Assembly (NCBI GenBank): GCA_003223935.1
Contig: QHXQ01000068.1
Location: 1-55,393 of the forward strand
DNA from: Acidobacteriota bacterium
GTDB taxonomy: Bacteria; Acidobacteriota; Blastocatellia; Pyrinomonadales; Pyrinomonadaceae
Length of the DNA stretch: 55,393 bases
Direction of reading: 5' to 3'
Position 1 is the first letter of the stretch; each line of letters opens with the position of its first letter. The notes under the pieces are model-generated. The model worked only from the letters and a program-made list of their open reading frames with translations. It had not been told where the DNA came from and did not search any database. Shown here one piece after another: positions 35,102 to 44,406 of the stretch. The translations under genes and the position numbers were made by a program.

Positions 35102-35845
35102 ATGTTCAGACCGGGGAAAAATCCAAAAGACCAGGCGGGTGAGCACCCGACCGAGCAACTGCCCAATTACGGCAGCACCGCGCCGGCAAGCGCCGCGTAT
35201 GACCGTACCACAGACACAACTACTGGAGCACGCACGCCCATAAGCGATCCACAGCAGAACACTGCGCGTGCCTATAGTGAGAGCGAATCGCTCGCGCGCG
35301 ACATTAAGGAGGGCACACTGAGCGGTTTCGTCGGCAACGGCACAACGCTGACCGGCGAAGCTAACTTCAAAGGCATGCTGCGCGTTGACGGCCATCTATC
35401 GGGGCGCGTCAGTTCGCAGGACGGCACGCTCATCATCAGTTCGGGCGGGCAAGTGGACGCAGACATCGAAGTCTCCGTCGCGCAAATCTATGGCACGGTC
35501 AACGGCGACATCATGGCCACGAAGCGGATCGAATTGGGGCGCGTCGCGCGCGTCACCGGCAACATTCAGACGCCCGCGTTGGTGATCGAACAGGGCGCGA
35601 TCTTCGAGGGCAGTTGTCGCATGCAGCAAGTGCGTGATGCGCAGGCGCAGGAAGAGAAGCGCGCCGCCACCGCCGGTGCCACGACCGGCAGCACGACGAC
35701 AACGGGCAGCAGCACGACCAGCACCGGCACGAGCGCCACAGCGAGCAGCACGGCGAAGACCGACACGGGCAAGCCGGGCGATAAGACGGCCGATACGACC
35801 GATAGCCAGTCTGGCTCATCCAAGCCTGCATCGGTGACCACGTAA
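35102..35845 (+). CDS. Bactofilin, second copy
   Basis: This 247-residue paralogue of the protein at 8479-9210 has a disordered N-terminus, then a nearly identical beta-helix core (LTGEANFKGMLRVDGHLSGR, then DGTLIISSGGQVDADIEVSV, then NIQTPALVIEQGAIFEGSCR), and a Thr/Ser/Gly low-complexity tail (TTGSTTTTGSSTTSTGTSA). Expected to polymerise into envelope-associated filaments. GGAGGTTAAG just before the ATG is the Shine-Dalgarno. A classic intrinsic terminator follows at 35886. The ends outside the core share nothing with the first copy, suggesting different partners. Confidence 0.9.
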   Translation: MFRPGKNPKDQAGEHPTEQLPNYGSTAPASAAYDRTTDTTTGARTPISDPQQNTARAYSESESLARDIKEGTLSGFVGNGTTLTGEANFKGMLRVDGHLSGRVSSQDGTLIISSGGQVDADIEVSVAQIYGTVNGDIMATKRIELGRVARVTGNIQTPALVIEQGAIFEGSCRMQQVRDAQAQEEKRAATAGATTGSTTTTGSSTTSTGTSATASSTAKTDTGKPGDKTADTTDSQSGSSKPASVTT

Positions 35846-35885
35846 ACTGTGCTGCGACCCAGCACGCGCGAGTGAAGACGAGAGA

Positions 35886-35923
35886 GGCGCGCGGAAAAGA
35901 TCACTTGATCTTTTCCGCGCGCC
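35886..35923 (+). terminator. Intrinsic terminator of the bactofilin gene
   Basis: The perfect 18-bp arms are GGCGCGCGGAAAAGATCA (35886-35903) and 35906-35923, with a 2-nt loop and a following TTTT. It stands 41 bp after the stop codon. Confidence 0.9.
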
Positions 35924-35981
35924 TTTTCAGTCGAACAAAGCCGTCGGCTGGCGCGTATAGTCGGGCGGAGGTGATTCCGTT

Positions 35982-36197
35982 ATGGCAGCGCGACGTGATC
36001 CATTCATTGCAGGCTTGCTCAGTTTTCTCATCCCCGGTATCGGGCAGATTTACAACGGCTGCATCCTCTCCGGCATTCTCTGGTTGGTCATCACCGGCGT
36101 CTCTTGGATCGGCTCGGCCGGCTTCCTCGGCTGGATTTGCCACATCATCGCCGCCTACACCGCCTACTCTTACGCCAAAACGCATCCATATCGCTGA
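35982..36197 (+). CDS. Small TM2-like membrane protein
   Basis: The 71-residue protein (MAARRDPFIAGLLSFLIPGI, then GQIYNGCILSGILWLVITG, then GWICHIIAAYTAYSYAKTHP) has two hydrophobic helices joined by a tight turn after IPGIGQIYNG, the pattern of TM2/DUF5683-like small membrane proteins. The orientation and role are unknown. GGAGGTGA lies about 8 nt before the ATG. It is a single gene just after the bactofilin terminator. Confidence 0.8.
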   Translation: MAARRDPFIAGLLSFLIPGIGQIYNGCILSGILWLVITGVSWIGSAGFLGWICHIIAAYTAYSYAKTHPYR

Positions 36198-36316
36198 CGA
36201 CGGGCCGACACCCCCTCACCGGCGCGCGCCGTGCCAGTTGCCCTCTGTCTGACCCGCCAAACCCGCGTATTTAGCAGAAAACTCAACAAATCAAGGGCTT
36301 TGCGCCGTCATGCAAC

Positions 36317-36589
36317 GCCGATCAGACGCATGTGAGCGCCCCTTTCATGCGTGTAAACGCCGATCAGATGCGGGTGAGGGGCGTTTACACGCGTGTGAGG
36401 GACGATCACATGCGTCTAATGGGCGCTCACACGCATCTGATCGCCGATCACATGCATGAAAGGGACGCTCACACGCATGAAATCGTCGCTCACACGCATC
36501 TGATCGGCGTTTACACGCATCTGATCGCCGATTGCATGCGTTCCAATCTCGATTGCACGCATGACAACGCCGATGTCACGGCATACAAC
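36317..36589. repeat. Satellite of thirteen 21-bp units
   Basis: Thirteen consecutive units of exactly 21 bp, for example GGCGCTCACACGCATCTGATC cut after base 20 (36422), GCCGATCACATGCATGAAAG (36443), and GGCGTTTACACGCATCTGAT (36506). Units alternate between versions ending in CTGATC and versions containing GATCAGATGCG, which are reverse complements of each other. In one plus-strand frame it is open and reads as a seven-residue peptide repeat (such as GAHTHLI, ADHMHER, DAHTHEI). No spacers separate the units. Confidence 0.9.
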
Positions 36590-36677
36590 GGCGTTGGGGC
36601 AGCGTACAGGGACGCTTTGCGGTTAGCGGATGGGATTTCGGGCGCAAATTCCGGCGCGTGGGGGCTTGTCTCCGGCT

Positions 36678-36707
36678 TTGACAGCCGCTCCGGCGTATCT
36701 TTATACT
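36678..36707 (+). promoter_or_regulatory. Sigma70-type promoter for the HExxH-TPR gene
   Basis: A perfect TTGACA at 36678-36683 and TATACT at 36702-36707 are 18 bp apart. The predicted start near 36714 puts the 21-bp satellite outside the transcript and supports the ATG at 36800. Confidence 0.75.
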
Positions 36708-36799
36708 CTCGTTTCGTTCGTCGCTGTTTTGCCGCATCCTCGCTGCATCCTGCGTCGTCGTCTCGCAACCAAACAGACAGTAATGGAGTTTTTGTCGTG

Positions 36800-38776
36800 A
36801 TGAAACGTTTGACCGCGCCGCTTGTGGCGGTAATCGCTCTCTTTGTCCTTGCGCTGCCGGTGTCGGCTAAAGACACTTGGCTCAGCGTCCGCTCGAAGAA
36901 TTTCCTGCTCGTCGGCAATGCCAGCGAGAAGGAGATCAGACAGGTCGGCACACGCCTCGAACAGTTTCGCTACGTGTTCATGCAGTTGTTCCCCAAGGCC
37001 AACTTGAACACGCCCGTGCCGACGACCGTCATCGTCTTCAAGAGCGATAGCTCATACAGACCTTTTAAGCCGCTCTATCAAGGCAAGACGAACGACAACA
37101 TCGCGGGTTATTTCCAAGCGGGCGAGGACGTGAACTACATCACGCTCACTTCTGAGCCGCGCCCTGAGAGTCCGTTCGGCGTCATCTTCCACGAGTACAC
37201 GCACCTGCTCGTCGGCAATAACATGAGCGATCCGCCGGTCTGGTTCAACGAAGGCTTGGCCGAGTATTACAGCACGTTCGATGTCAGCGACGGCAACAAG
37301 AAGATCACGCTCGGCAAGCCCGTCAGCAATCACGTCTATCTGCTGCGCGAGCGGTTCATTCCGCTCGCAGACCTGCTGCGCGTCACGCACGATTCGCCCG
37401 CCTACAACGAGCGCGATAAGAGCGGCATCTTCTACGCAGAGTCTTGGGCGCTCGTCCACTATCTCTTGCAAGGCGACAAGGGGCAGCGCGTCGCGCAACT
37501 GGCGCAGTTTAGCGCCTTGCTCTCTTCCGGCAAGACGCTCGACGAGAGTTTCCAGCAAGCGTTTCAGATGGACTACAAGACGATGGAGAAGGCTTTGCAG
37601 CAGTACGTGCAGCGCAGCACCTACCCCGGCACAACCTTCGAGCTTAAACAACCGCTCGAGTTCGACACAGAGATGCAAACCCGTCCTTTGAGCGAAGCCG
37701 AAGCGCAAGCCTACCTTGGCGACTTGCTCTATCACACCAACCGCGCCGACGAATCGGAAGCCTACTTGAAACAGGCGCTCACGCTCGCGCCCGATCTGCC
37801 GATGGCTGAAGCCGCATTGGGGCGTGTGCGCGTCCGGCAAAAGCGTTATGACGAAGCGCGCAAGTTATTGGCGCAAGCGGTCGCGGCCGAGCCGCAGAAC
37901 TACCTCGCGCACTTCTATCTCGCCGAAGCGCTCAACCGGCAGACGCTCGGCCCCGATAACATGGTCACGCAATATCCGGCCGAAGTGGCCACGACGATGC
38001 GCGCCGAGTTGAAGAAGTCAATCGAGTTGAATCCGAATTTTCCCGAAGCCTATCACCTGCTCGCCTTTCTCGATCTGGTCAACGGCGAAGAGTTGATGGA
38101 TGCGACCGTCTTGATGACGCACGCGCGCCTACTCCGCCCCGAACGACTCGAATACGCGCTCACGCTCGCCAGAGTCTATCTGCGCCGCGAGCAGTTTGCC
38201 GCCGCGCGGCACGTGCTCGAACAAGTGATGCGCAGCAGCAACGCGGACGCGCAGATACGCGCCGAAGCACAGGACACGCTCCGAGTGGTCAACAACTTTG
38301 CAGACCAACTCGCGCGCGTGAAAGCGGCTAACGAAGAGGTCGCGCGTAGCGCCAAGACCTCTGAACCGACGCCGGACGGAGACAAAGCTGGCGAAGGCAA
38401 GGCCGGCATCGGCGCTTCTTCAGCGTCCGCCGAGCCGCAGCCGATTGAGGGCGCGCGTCCCATTCTTAAGCATCGCACCGACGGCGAGCAGATTCGCGGC
38501 ATCCTCATCAAGATCGAATGCACCGGCGGCGCAAGCGCCATCCTCTACGTACAGGCCGGCGAGCGTCTCTACAAAATCCACACGGACGCGCTCGACCACA
38601 TAGAGTTCGTCAGCTACGTGCCTGACATGTCCGGTCAGATCAGTTGCGGCCCGCTCAAGAAGGAGACCTACGTCCACGTCACCTTCCGCGCAGCGCCGCA
38701 ACAACCGCGCGCCAAATTCGACGGCGAAGCCATCGCGGTCGAGTTCATCTCGAAGGATATGGAGATCGAAAAGTAG
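36800..38776 (+). CDS. Secreted HExxH metalloprotein with TPR repeats (DUF1570-like)
   Basis: The 658-residue product starts with a signal peptide (MKRLTAPLVAVIALFVLALP, VSA cleavage). A gluzincin-like domain follows with GVIFHEYTHLLVGNN (HExxH, about residue 137) and WFNEGLAEYYSTFDV (third ligand Glu). TPR repeats occupy about 290-510 (LGDLLYHTNRADESEAYLKQ, ALTLAPDLPMAEAALGRVRV and others). A C-terminal beta domain closes the protein. Probably a periplasmic protease or a protease-derived scaffold. The ATG at 36800 is preferred: the same frame is open back to 36332, but only by crossing the satellite and the promoter. Confidence 0.88.
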   Translation: MKRLTAPLVAVIALFVLALPVSAKDTWLSVRSKNFLLVGNASEKEIRQVGTRLEQFRYVFMQLFPKANLNTPVPTTVIVFKSDSSYRPFKPLYQGKTNDNIAGYFQAGEDVNYITLTSEPRPESPFGVIFHEYTHLLVGNNMSDPPVWFNEGLAEYYSTFDVSDGNKKITLGKPVSNHVYLLRERFIPLADLLRVTHDSPAYNERDKSGIFYAESWALVHYLLQGDKGQRVAQLAQFSALLSSGKTLDESFQQAFQMDYKTMEKALQQYVQRSTYPGTTFELKQPLEFDTEMQTRPLSEAEAQAYLGDLLYHTNRADESEAYLKQALTLAPDLPMAEAALGRVRVRQKRYDEARKLLAQAVAAEPQNYLAHFYLAEALNRQTLGPDNMVTQYPAEVATTMRAELKKSIELNPNFPEAYHLLAFLDLVNGEELMDATVLMTHARLLRPERLEYALTLARVYLRREQFAAARHVLEQVMRSSNADAQIRAEAQDTLRVVNNFADQLARVKAANEEVARSAKTSEPTPDGDKAGEGKAGIGASSASAEPQPIEGARPILKHRTDGEQIRGILIKIECTGGASAILYVQAGERLYKIHTDALDHIEFVSYVPDMSGQISCGPLKKETYVHVTFRAAPQQPRAKFDGEAIAVEFISKDMEIEK

Positions 38777-38783
38777 AATTACT

Positions 38784-40745
38784 TTACGTCGGCGGTCGTT
38801 TATTGTCGGCGGGCACGGCGCGTGGGATGTCGGGCAGTAGAGAGTCATCAGACGTTTGCAGTTTGGGTTTGCGTTTGAGGCCGGGAATCTTGGGCAGCGC
38901 GACCGTGTCAATCGTGTCGGCGCGACGCAGGATGACGCCGCCGCGACCCGCGACCCAAGCGGCCGTGCCGCCGCGATAGGCGACGCCGTAGAGCGGCACG
39001 CTCGTCGCGCCTGCAACCTCGCGCCAAGTTGCACCGCCGTCTTTTGTCTGCAACACGCGCCCTTGATCGCCGACCACAAGCGCATCGTCGCGCGAGGCCG
39101 CCGAGATCGCAAACAGGTTGAGCTTCAAACCGCTCTCTTGATCCTGCCACTTCACGCCGCCGTCGTCCGTGCGCAAGATGATGCCGTCCGCGCCGACGAT
39201 GTAGCCGCGCAAATTATCAACGAACGTCAAACCGTAGAGCCACTCCTTCGCGCGCAGATCAATGAAGTGCCAATTCTCGCCGCCGTCGTCCGTGCGCATG
39301 ATCGTCCCTTGCGAGCCGACGATGGTTGCGTGCTTCGCGTCGGCGTAAGCCACGTCTTCGAGCCACGTGAGCGTGTTCGACGGGCGCGCGTGCCACGTCG
39401 CACCGCCATCGGCCGTTTGCAGGATCGTGCCGCGCGCGCCGACGGCCATGCCGTGTTGTTCGTCAACGAAGTTGATGCCGAACAGATCAACCGTCACATC
39501 CGGTACCGCGATCTTCTCCCACGACAACCCACCGCTCTGCGAGCGCAAGATCATGCCGTGCTCGCCGACTGCCCAACCGTGCGTGTCGTCAATGAAGAAG
39601 ACGCGCGTGAGCCGCGCATCGGTCGGCGTCAGCCGCACAGACCAACGCTTGCCGCCCGACGCGGTGACGAGCACGCGCCCGTGTGCGCCCACAGCCCAGC
39701 CGTGCGACGAATCGAGAAAGAAGATGTCGGCTAAGTCGTCGCGCCCGCCTTCGGTCAGCCGCCGCCAGTTGAGGCCGCCGTCGTCCGTGCGCACGATCAA
39801 GCCGTCACGGCCTGCGGCCCAGCCGGTCTGATCGTCTGCAAAGAAGATCGTTGAGAGACGCGGGCTAGTCTTGACGCTGACTGGCAGCCAAGTCGTGCCG
39901 CCGTCGCCCGTCGCCAGCACCAGCCCGTCGTTGCCCGTGGCCCAACCGTTGTGCTCGTCGAGAAAAAAGACCGAGAGCAGATCGGCCGGTTGAAAAATAT
40001 CCACGCGCGTCCACGTCTGCCCGCCGTCGTCTGTGCGCAGGACGACGCCACCATAGCCGACGACGCACGCACGCTTCGTCGCGGCGGCAAACGCCGCGCC
40101 CGTCAATGGCAGACCGTTCGGCAGAGATTTGTTCTGCCACGTCGCGCCGCCGTCCGCCGTCACCAGCAACGTGCCGCGATCACCTACGACTACGCCCACT
40201 CGCTCATCCGCGAACGCAACGCTGTAGAGGTGCGCGCGCACGCCTGACGTTTGCGCGCGCCAAGTGCGCCCGCCGTCCGTCGTGGCAATGATGCAGCCAT
40301 ACGTGCCGACCGCCCAACCGTGCGTTAAGTCTTTGCCCGCGAACGCGACGCTCGCCAGATGATCGCGCACCGGCGTCTCGCGCCGCAGCCAACGCACGCC
40401 GCCGCTCTCCGTCGTGATGACTATGCCGCGCGCCCCGACCGCGACCGCATTGTTCTTATCTTTAATGAACAACCCGTAGAGCGTCGTCACCACCGGCGCT
40501 GTCTGCGCCGCCCACTCGAACCCGCCATCATACGTCCGCAAGATCGCGCCATCCGATCCGACCGCCCAACCATGTCGCTTATCACTTGCGAATCGCACCG
40601 CATAGATCGCATTCCCCTGCGGCAGAGGGTTCTGCCACAACCACCCGCGCACCTGTGCGCACACGTTGAACGTGACTGCGACCGTCAAAGAGAGACAACC
40701 ACAGACGCGCCGGAAAATTTTGGTGGTCGGCGCAAAGACGAACAT
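38784..40745 (-). CDS. Secreted Ycf48/Hcf136-like beta-propeller protein
   Basis: A signal-anchor-like N-terminus (FRRVCGCLSLTVAVTFNVCA) is followed by about 13 repeats of around 42 residues with the pattern GWAVGxxGxILRTxDGGxxW, for example KRHGWAVGSDGAILRTYDGG and HGWAVGAHGRVLVTASGGKR. These form one or two seven-bladed propellers like the photosystem II assembly factor Ycf48, but in non-photosynthetic bacteria they are secreted proteins of unknown partner. It converges with the HExxH-TPR gene only 7 bp away, with no terminator between. Confidence 0.88.
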   Translation of the reverse strand: MFVFAPTTKIFRRVCGCLSLTVAVTFNVCAQVRGWLWQNPLPQGNAIYAVRFASDKRHGWAVGSDGAILRTYDGGFEWAAQTAPVVTTLYGLFIKDKNNAVAVGARGIVITTESGGVRWLRRETPVRDHLASVAFAGKDLTHGWAVGTYGCIIATTDGGRTWRAQTSGVRAHLYSVAFADERVGVVVGDRGTLLVTADGGATWQNKSLPNGLPLTGAAFAAATKRACVVGYGGVVLRTDDGGQTWTRVDIFQPADLLSVFFLDEHNGWATGNDGLVLATGDGGTTWLPVSVKTSPRLSTIFFADDQTGWAAGRDGLIVRTDDGGLNWRRLTEGGRDDLADIFFLDSSHGWAVGAHGRVLVTASGGKRWSVRLTPTDARLTRVFFIDDTHGWAVGEHGMILRSQSGGLSWEKIAVPDVTVDLFGINFVDEQHGMAVGARGTILQTADGGATWHARPSNTLTWLEDVAYADAKHATIVGSQGTIMRTDDGGENWHFIDLRAKEWLYGLTFVDNLRGYIVGADGIILRTDDGGVKWQDQESGLKLNLFAISAASRDDALVVGDQGRVLQTKDGGATWREVAGATSVPLYGVAYRGGTAAWVAGRGGVILRRADTIDTVALPKIPGLKRKPKLQTSDDSLLPDIPRAVPADNKRPPT

Positions 40746-40818
40746 AAATTCTTATTCAGCAGCGGAAAACTTTTCGCGGCTCTACCGCATAGAAAAACAT
40801 GATCAAAAGTTCAGCGCG

Positions 40819-41295
40819 CTAGGTTGAAACTAAACTGCCGACCGCGTCAACTGCTTCGCGCAGCACGCACTCGTCCACGCGGCCGAGCGCGGCGATCTTG
40901 CGCGCGGCACGGTCAACAGCTTCTTGCGCGACTTGGCCGGCGTGGCCTTTGATCCATTGCCACTTGATCTCGTGCGTGTTGACCGCGCGGTCAAGTCGCG
41001 CCCACCAATCTTGATTCGCCTTGCGTTTGAAGCGCCCGCTCATCGTCTCGACGACGTAGCGCGAGTCGGTCAAGACGTGCACGTGGCATGGCTCGCGCAG
41101 GAGTTCGAGGCCAATGGTCGCGGCGGCGATCTCGGCTTGCTGGTTCGTGGCCGTGCCGAGATAACAACCGACTGCGCGCCACACGTCGCGGTAGCCAAGC
41201 AGCGCAACGGCTGCGGCGCGCGTCGCCTCTTGCCCGTTGCCGAGGCTTGAGCCATCGCAGTAAATCTTGACCTGCTTCAACGCGCGCCCCGTCAC
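40819..41295 (-). CDS. RNase H family protein
   Basis: A 158-residue RNase HI-like fold. The acidic metal ligands are visible: KIYCDGSSLGNG (Asp), TNQQAEIAAATIGLELL (Glu), VHVLTDSRYVVETMSG (Asp), and KGHAGQVAQEAVDRAAR (His loop and last Asp). It would cut the RNA strand of RNA-DNA hybrids in the cytosol. It starts at a GTG that overlaps the stop of the SbcC-like gene by 4 bp (GTGA), so both are made from one message and could share a repair role. Confidence 0.85.
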   Translation of the reverse strand: MTGRALKQVKIYCDGSSLGNGQEATRAAAVALLGYRDVWRAVGCYLGTATNQQAEIAAATIGLELLREPCHVHVLTDSRYVVETMSGRFKRKANQDWWARLDRAVNTHEIKWQWIKGHAGQVAQEAVDRAARKIAALGRVDECVLREAVDAVGSLVST

Positions 41296-44200
41296 GCCGC
41301 CTCCTTGCTGCGCGCGTTGAGGACGACGACGTGATCAACTGCTTCCTCAAACGTGTCGTCGTGCGAGATGACGAACAACTGTTTGAAGTGGCGCACCTGT
41401 CCGATCTGTTGCGCGAGTCGTTCGCGCCGTTCGGCGTCCATGTTGACGGTCGGTTCGTCGAAGAAGGCGATGCGTATGTCTGATAGTTGCTTCAACAAAG
41501 CAAGCCGCACCGCGAGTGCCGCCGCCATCTGCTCGCCGCCCGACAGGTTCGGGAACGAACGCTCGTAGCCACCCTCTTCGACGACGATCTCGTAATCGCG
41601 CGTCCAACGAAGCGCCCGCGCCGCCTCGCCCGTGATCTCGCGGAAGAGTTGATTCGCTTCAATCGAGATGTTGTAGAGATAACTCTCCGTCACGAGCGGG
41701 CCTGCGGCTTTGAGCGTGTCGCGGATGAAATCGGTTGCCTCCGCGAGACCCTGCAAACGCTCTTTCGCGCGAAACTCCGCGCGCAAGGATTGCCGCACCT
41801 CACCAAGCCGCGCGAGTTCCGCGCCGAGCGCCGCCTCGCGCTCGCGCGCCGACTCAAGCTGCGCAGCCGTCGTCGCCGCACGCTCGCGCACGAGCGTCAA
41901 CTGCGCGCGTTCCTCTGCATGCCGCGTGCGATCATAAGCCGCGACCGCTTCGTCGTGCGCGCGTTGCGCGTGCTCGGCTTCCGTTGCCGCGCGCATCGCT
42001 TCTGTTTCAGCCTGTGCAACTTCGGTCGTGCGCACTTCGACCGTCGCCGCGAGTGCAGCGACTTCCAAGTATTCACGATAGCCCGCACTCGTGCGCTCGC
42101 GCTCCGCAATCGCATTCGTCCACTCAGTCTCGAACGCACTGAAGCGTTGCAACTCCGCGTTCATCTCGCGCGCCTGTGTTTGCAGCGCCGCGTGTGCGTC
42201 ACGCGCGCTTTGCATCTCTGCTTCGAGCGATGATTCGCGCTCAACTTCGGCACGCAACAGACGCGCACGCCCGCGCGGATCGTTCAATGCGCGCAGCCGC
42301 GCGTCAACCTCCGCGATGTCTTTATCAATCCCCGCGACCGCGCTCGCATCCGCCGCAAGTTGCGCGCGATCCTCTTTCTTGCGCTTGCCTTCCGCTTCGA
42401 TGGCCTTCAACTGTTGCCGCAGAGGTTCGAGTTCAGCGTAGCGCAGCAAAGCATCGCGCGCTTGAATCAGATCGGCATCGAGACCCATGAGCCGGTTGCG
42501 CAACTCGTCGAGCAGCGTGCGGCCGGCGGCCGGTTGCGCGGCGATGTCGCGTTCGATGCCGGCGAGTTGTTGTTCGCGGTCACTCAAGAGCGCGCGTTCG
42601 TGCGCAAGTTGTTCGCGCTCACGTTCCAACTGGACAAGCGCAACGCTTGCTTCACGCGCAGCACGCACAGCCTTGGTCACACGCGCGGCTTCGGTCTGCA
42701 CCTCTTTAAGCTGCGCGCTGTTCGTCGCTAAATGATCCGTGAAGTAGCCGTCGAGCGTCTGACCTTCGCCGATGTTCAGGCAACGCTCGGAGAGGATCGG
42801 GCACAAGCCGCCTTTGACTTGCGCGCGCATCTTCTCGTCGCGTTCGATCTCTGCGCGCAGATGGGCCGCTTGCTGTTGCAGCGCACGCTCGTTCTGTTCG
42901 AGTTCGTCGGCACGTTCTGCGCCACGCGCGCGCGGTTCGAGTTCGCGCGCCTTGCGTTCAAGCGCGGCGACCGTCGCTTGCAAGCGTTTGATCTCGCGCG
43001 CGAGTTCGTTGCGCTGCTTGTTCAGATGATCACGCGCAGTCGCCGCGCGTTCGGCCTTGCTCAACTCGGTCTCGACATGCAGCCGCTCGCTCTCAAGTCG
43101 CGCAACACGCTCCTGCGCATCGGCCGCGCGCTCGGCCTGACGGACACGTTCGCGCGTCTGCGCGTGGTGCTCGCGCAGTTCATCAAGTTCCGCATCGAGC
43201 CGCGCGAGCCGTTCACCGGCCGCCAGCGCACGCGCGCGCAACTCGCGCAGGTGTTCGCGCTCGCGCTCTGCTTCTGCCTGTTGCCCGACCTCCGGTTCGA
43301 GCTGCGCCAACGCTGCACGCGCCCGCGCCGCCGCTTCAAGCGCATCCGTGAGCCGCCGCACATCCGCTTCGGCTTTGACCACGAGCAACGCAACGCGCTC
43401 GCTTTCAGCGCGCAGACGGTCGCGTTCGGCGCGCATGCCTTCGAGCCGTTGCAACTCAACGAGCGCCGCGAGGTGCACGCGATGATCTGCTTCGGTTGCT
43501 TGCTGCCGCTCGCGCGCACGCAACGCAGCTTCGAGGCCGCCGCGCAGATCGCGCAGACGCCGCTCGGCCGCATCGCGCTCGACGGCCGCACGATCAGCAA
43601 CCGCACGTGTCTCGCCGACGCGCCGCTCGGCTTCGTCTAACTGCTCAACCGTGCGTGCGCGCGTCTCCGCTTCCTGTTGCAACGCCGCATGCGTCGCGCT
43701 CAACTCAGCGACGCGCGCCACAAACGTTTTATGTTCTTCGACCGTTTCATCGTAACGTGCGAGTGTGCCTTCGGCGCGGCCGATGCGTTCGCGCGCTTCG
43801 GCGATGCGCTCGCCGATGAGTCGCGTCGTCTCGCCCAGACGTTGCGCGCCCTCGCGGTACTCTTCGACCTTGAGCAGCCGATCAAACGCAGACTTGCGCT
43901 GGCTTGCGGGCTTCAAAAAATCTGCGGTCAAAGTGCCTTGTGGCACGCCGACGGCGGACTTGAAGAGGGCGGGCAGATCAGTGCCCGGCTCAATGCCGAG
44001 ATGTTGACGCAGGAAGGCAGCGACGTCTTGCTTCTTTTCAGCAAGCCGCACGTTGAGTTGCGGATCGACGACGTAATAGCCTGTGCCCGTGTCGCGATAG
44101 ACCGTGTACTCGCGCTCGTCCAAGTCGCTCTCGAACGTGACGCGCACCGATCCTTTCTTCGCGCCGCGCCGGAGAAAATCTTCTTTGCTGTAATCGAGCA

Positions 44201-44360
44201 CATCGAAGAGCGTCCACGCGATGGCTTCGAGGATGGTGGTCTTGCCCGCGCCGTTTGGGCCGACAATCGCGGTCGTGCCCGGCGCAAAGACGAACTCGCC
44301 GCGCGCATCGCCTGTGCCGTAGGATTTGATGTTCTCTAATTCAACTCGCGTGACGTGCAT
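41292..44360 (-). CDS. SbcC/Rad50-like ATPase of DNA repair
   Basis: The 1022-residue SMC-like ATPase has Walker A IVGPNGAGKTTILEAIAWTL near the N-terminus, two long Glu/Arg/Ala-rich coiled coils, a hinge with Cys residues in KGGLCPILSERCLNIGEG at about residue 530, and the C-terminal signature NLSGGEQMAAALAVRLALLK and Walker B IRIAFFDEPTVNMD. With a SbcD/Mre11 nuclease it would process broken ends and hairpins. No SbcD gene is next to it. The hook is C-x6-C, not the canonical CxxC. The ATG at 44360 (MHVTRVELENIKSY) is the family start. The preceding gene remnant may be unrelated. Confidence 0.9.
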   Translation of the reverse strand: MHVTRVELENIKSYGTGDARGEFVFAPGTTAIVGPNGAGKTTILEAIAWTLFDVLDYSKEDFLRRGAKKGSVRVTFESDLDEREYTVYRDTGTGYYVVDPQLNVRLAEKKQDVAAFLRQHLGIEPGTDLPALFKSAVGVPQGTLTADFLKPASQRKSAFDRLLKVEEYREGAQRLGETTRLIGERIAEARERIGRAEGTLARYDETVEEHKTFVARVAELSATHAALQQEAETRARTVEQLDEAERRVGETRAVADRAAVERDAAERRLRDLRGGLEAALRARERQQATEADHRVHLAALVELQRLEGMRAERDRLRAESERVALLVVKAEADVRRLTDALEAAARARAALAQLEPEVGQQAEAEREREHLRELRARALAAGERLARLDAELDELREHHAQTRERVRQAERAADAQERVARLESERLHVETELSKAERAATARDHLNKQRNELAREIKRLQATVAALERKARELEPRARGAERADELEQNERALQQQAAHLRAEIERDEKMRAQVKGGLCPILSERCLNIGEGQTLDGYFTDHLATNSAQLKEVQTEAARVTKAVRAAREASVALVQLEREREQLAHERALLSDREQQLAGIERDIAAQPAAGRTLLDELRNRLMGLDADLIQARDALLRYAELEPLRQQLKAIEAEGKRKKEDRAQLAADASAVAGIDKDIAEVDARLRALNDPRGRARLLRAEVERESSLEAEMQSARDAHAALQTQAREMNAELQRFSAFETEWTNAIAERERTSAGYREYLEVAALAATVEVRTTEVAQAETEAMRAATEAEHAQRAHDEAVAAYDRTRHAEERAQLTLVRERAATTAAQLESAREREAALGAELARLGEVRQSLRAEFRAKERLQGLAEATDFIRDTLKAAGPLVTESYLYNISIEANQLFREITGEAARALRWTRDYEIVVEEGGYERSFPNLSGGEQMAAALAVRLALLKQLSDIRIAFFDEPTVNMDAERRERLAQQIGQVRHFKQLFVISHDDTFEEAVDHVVVLNARSKEAA

Positions 44361-44406
44361 GATCTCTACAATCTGCGTTTGTGTTGTGAACAGCCGCGCG
44401 TTCATC

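Noticed and set aside
36317..36589. CRISPR array
   Set aside because: The 21-bp units are contiguous with no spacers, and no cas gene is present.
36332..36799. N-terminal extension of the HExxH-TPR gene through the 21-bp satellite
   Set aside because: A perfect TTGACA/TATACT promoter and a signal peptide lie downstream of it, so translation from 36332 is unlikely.
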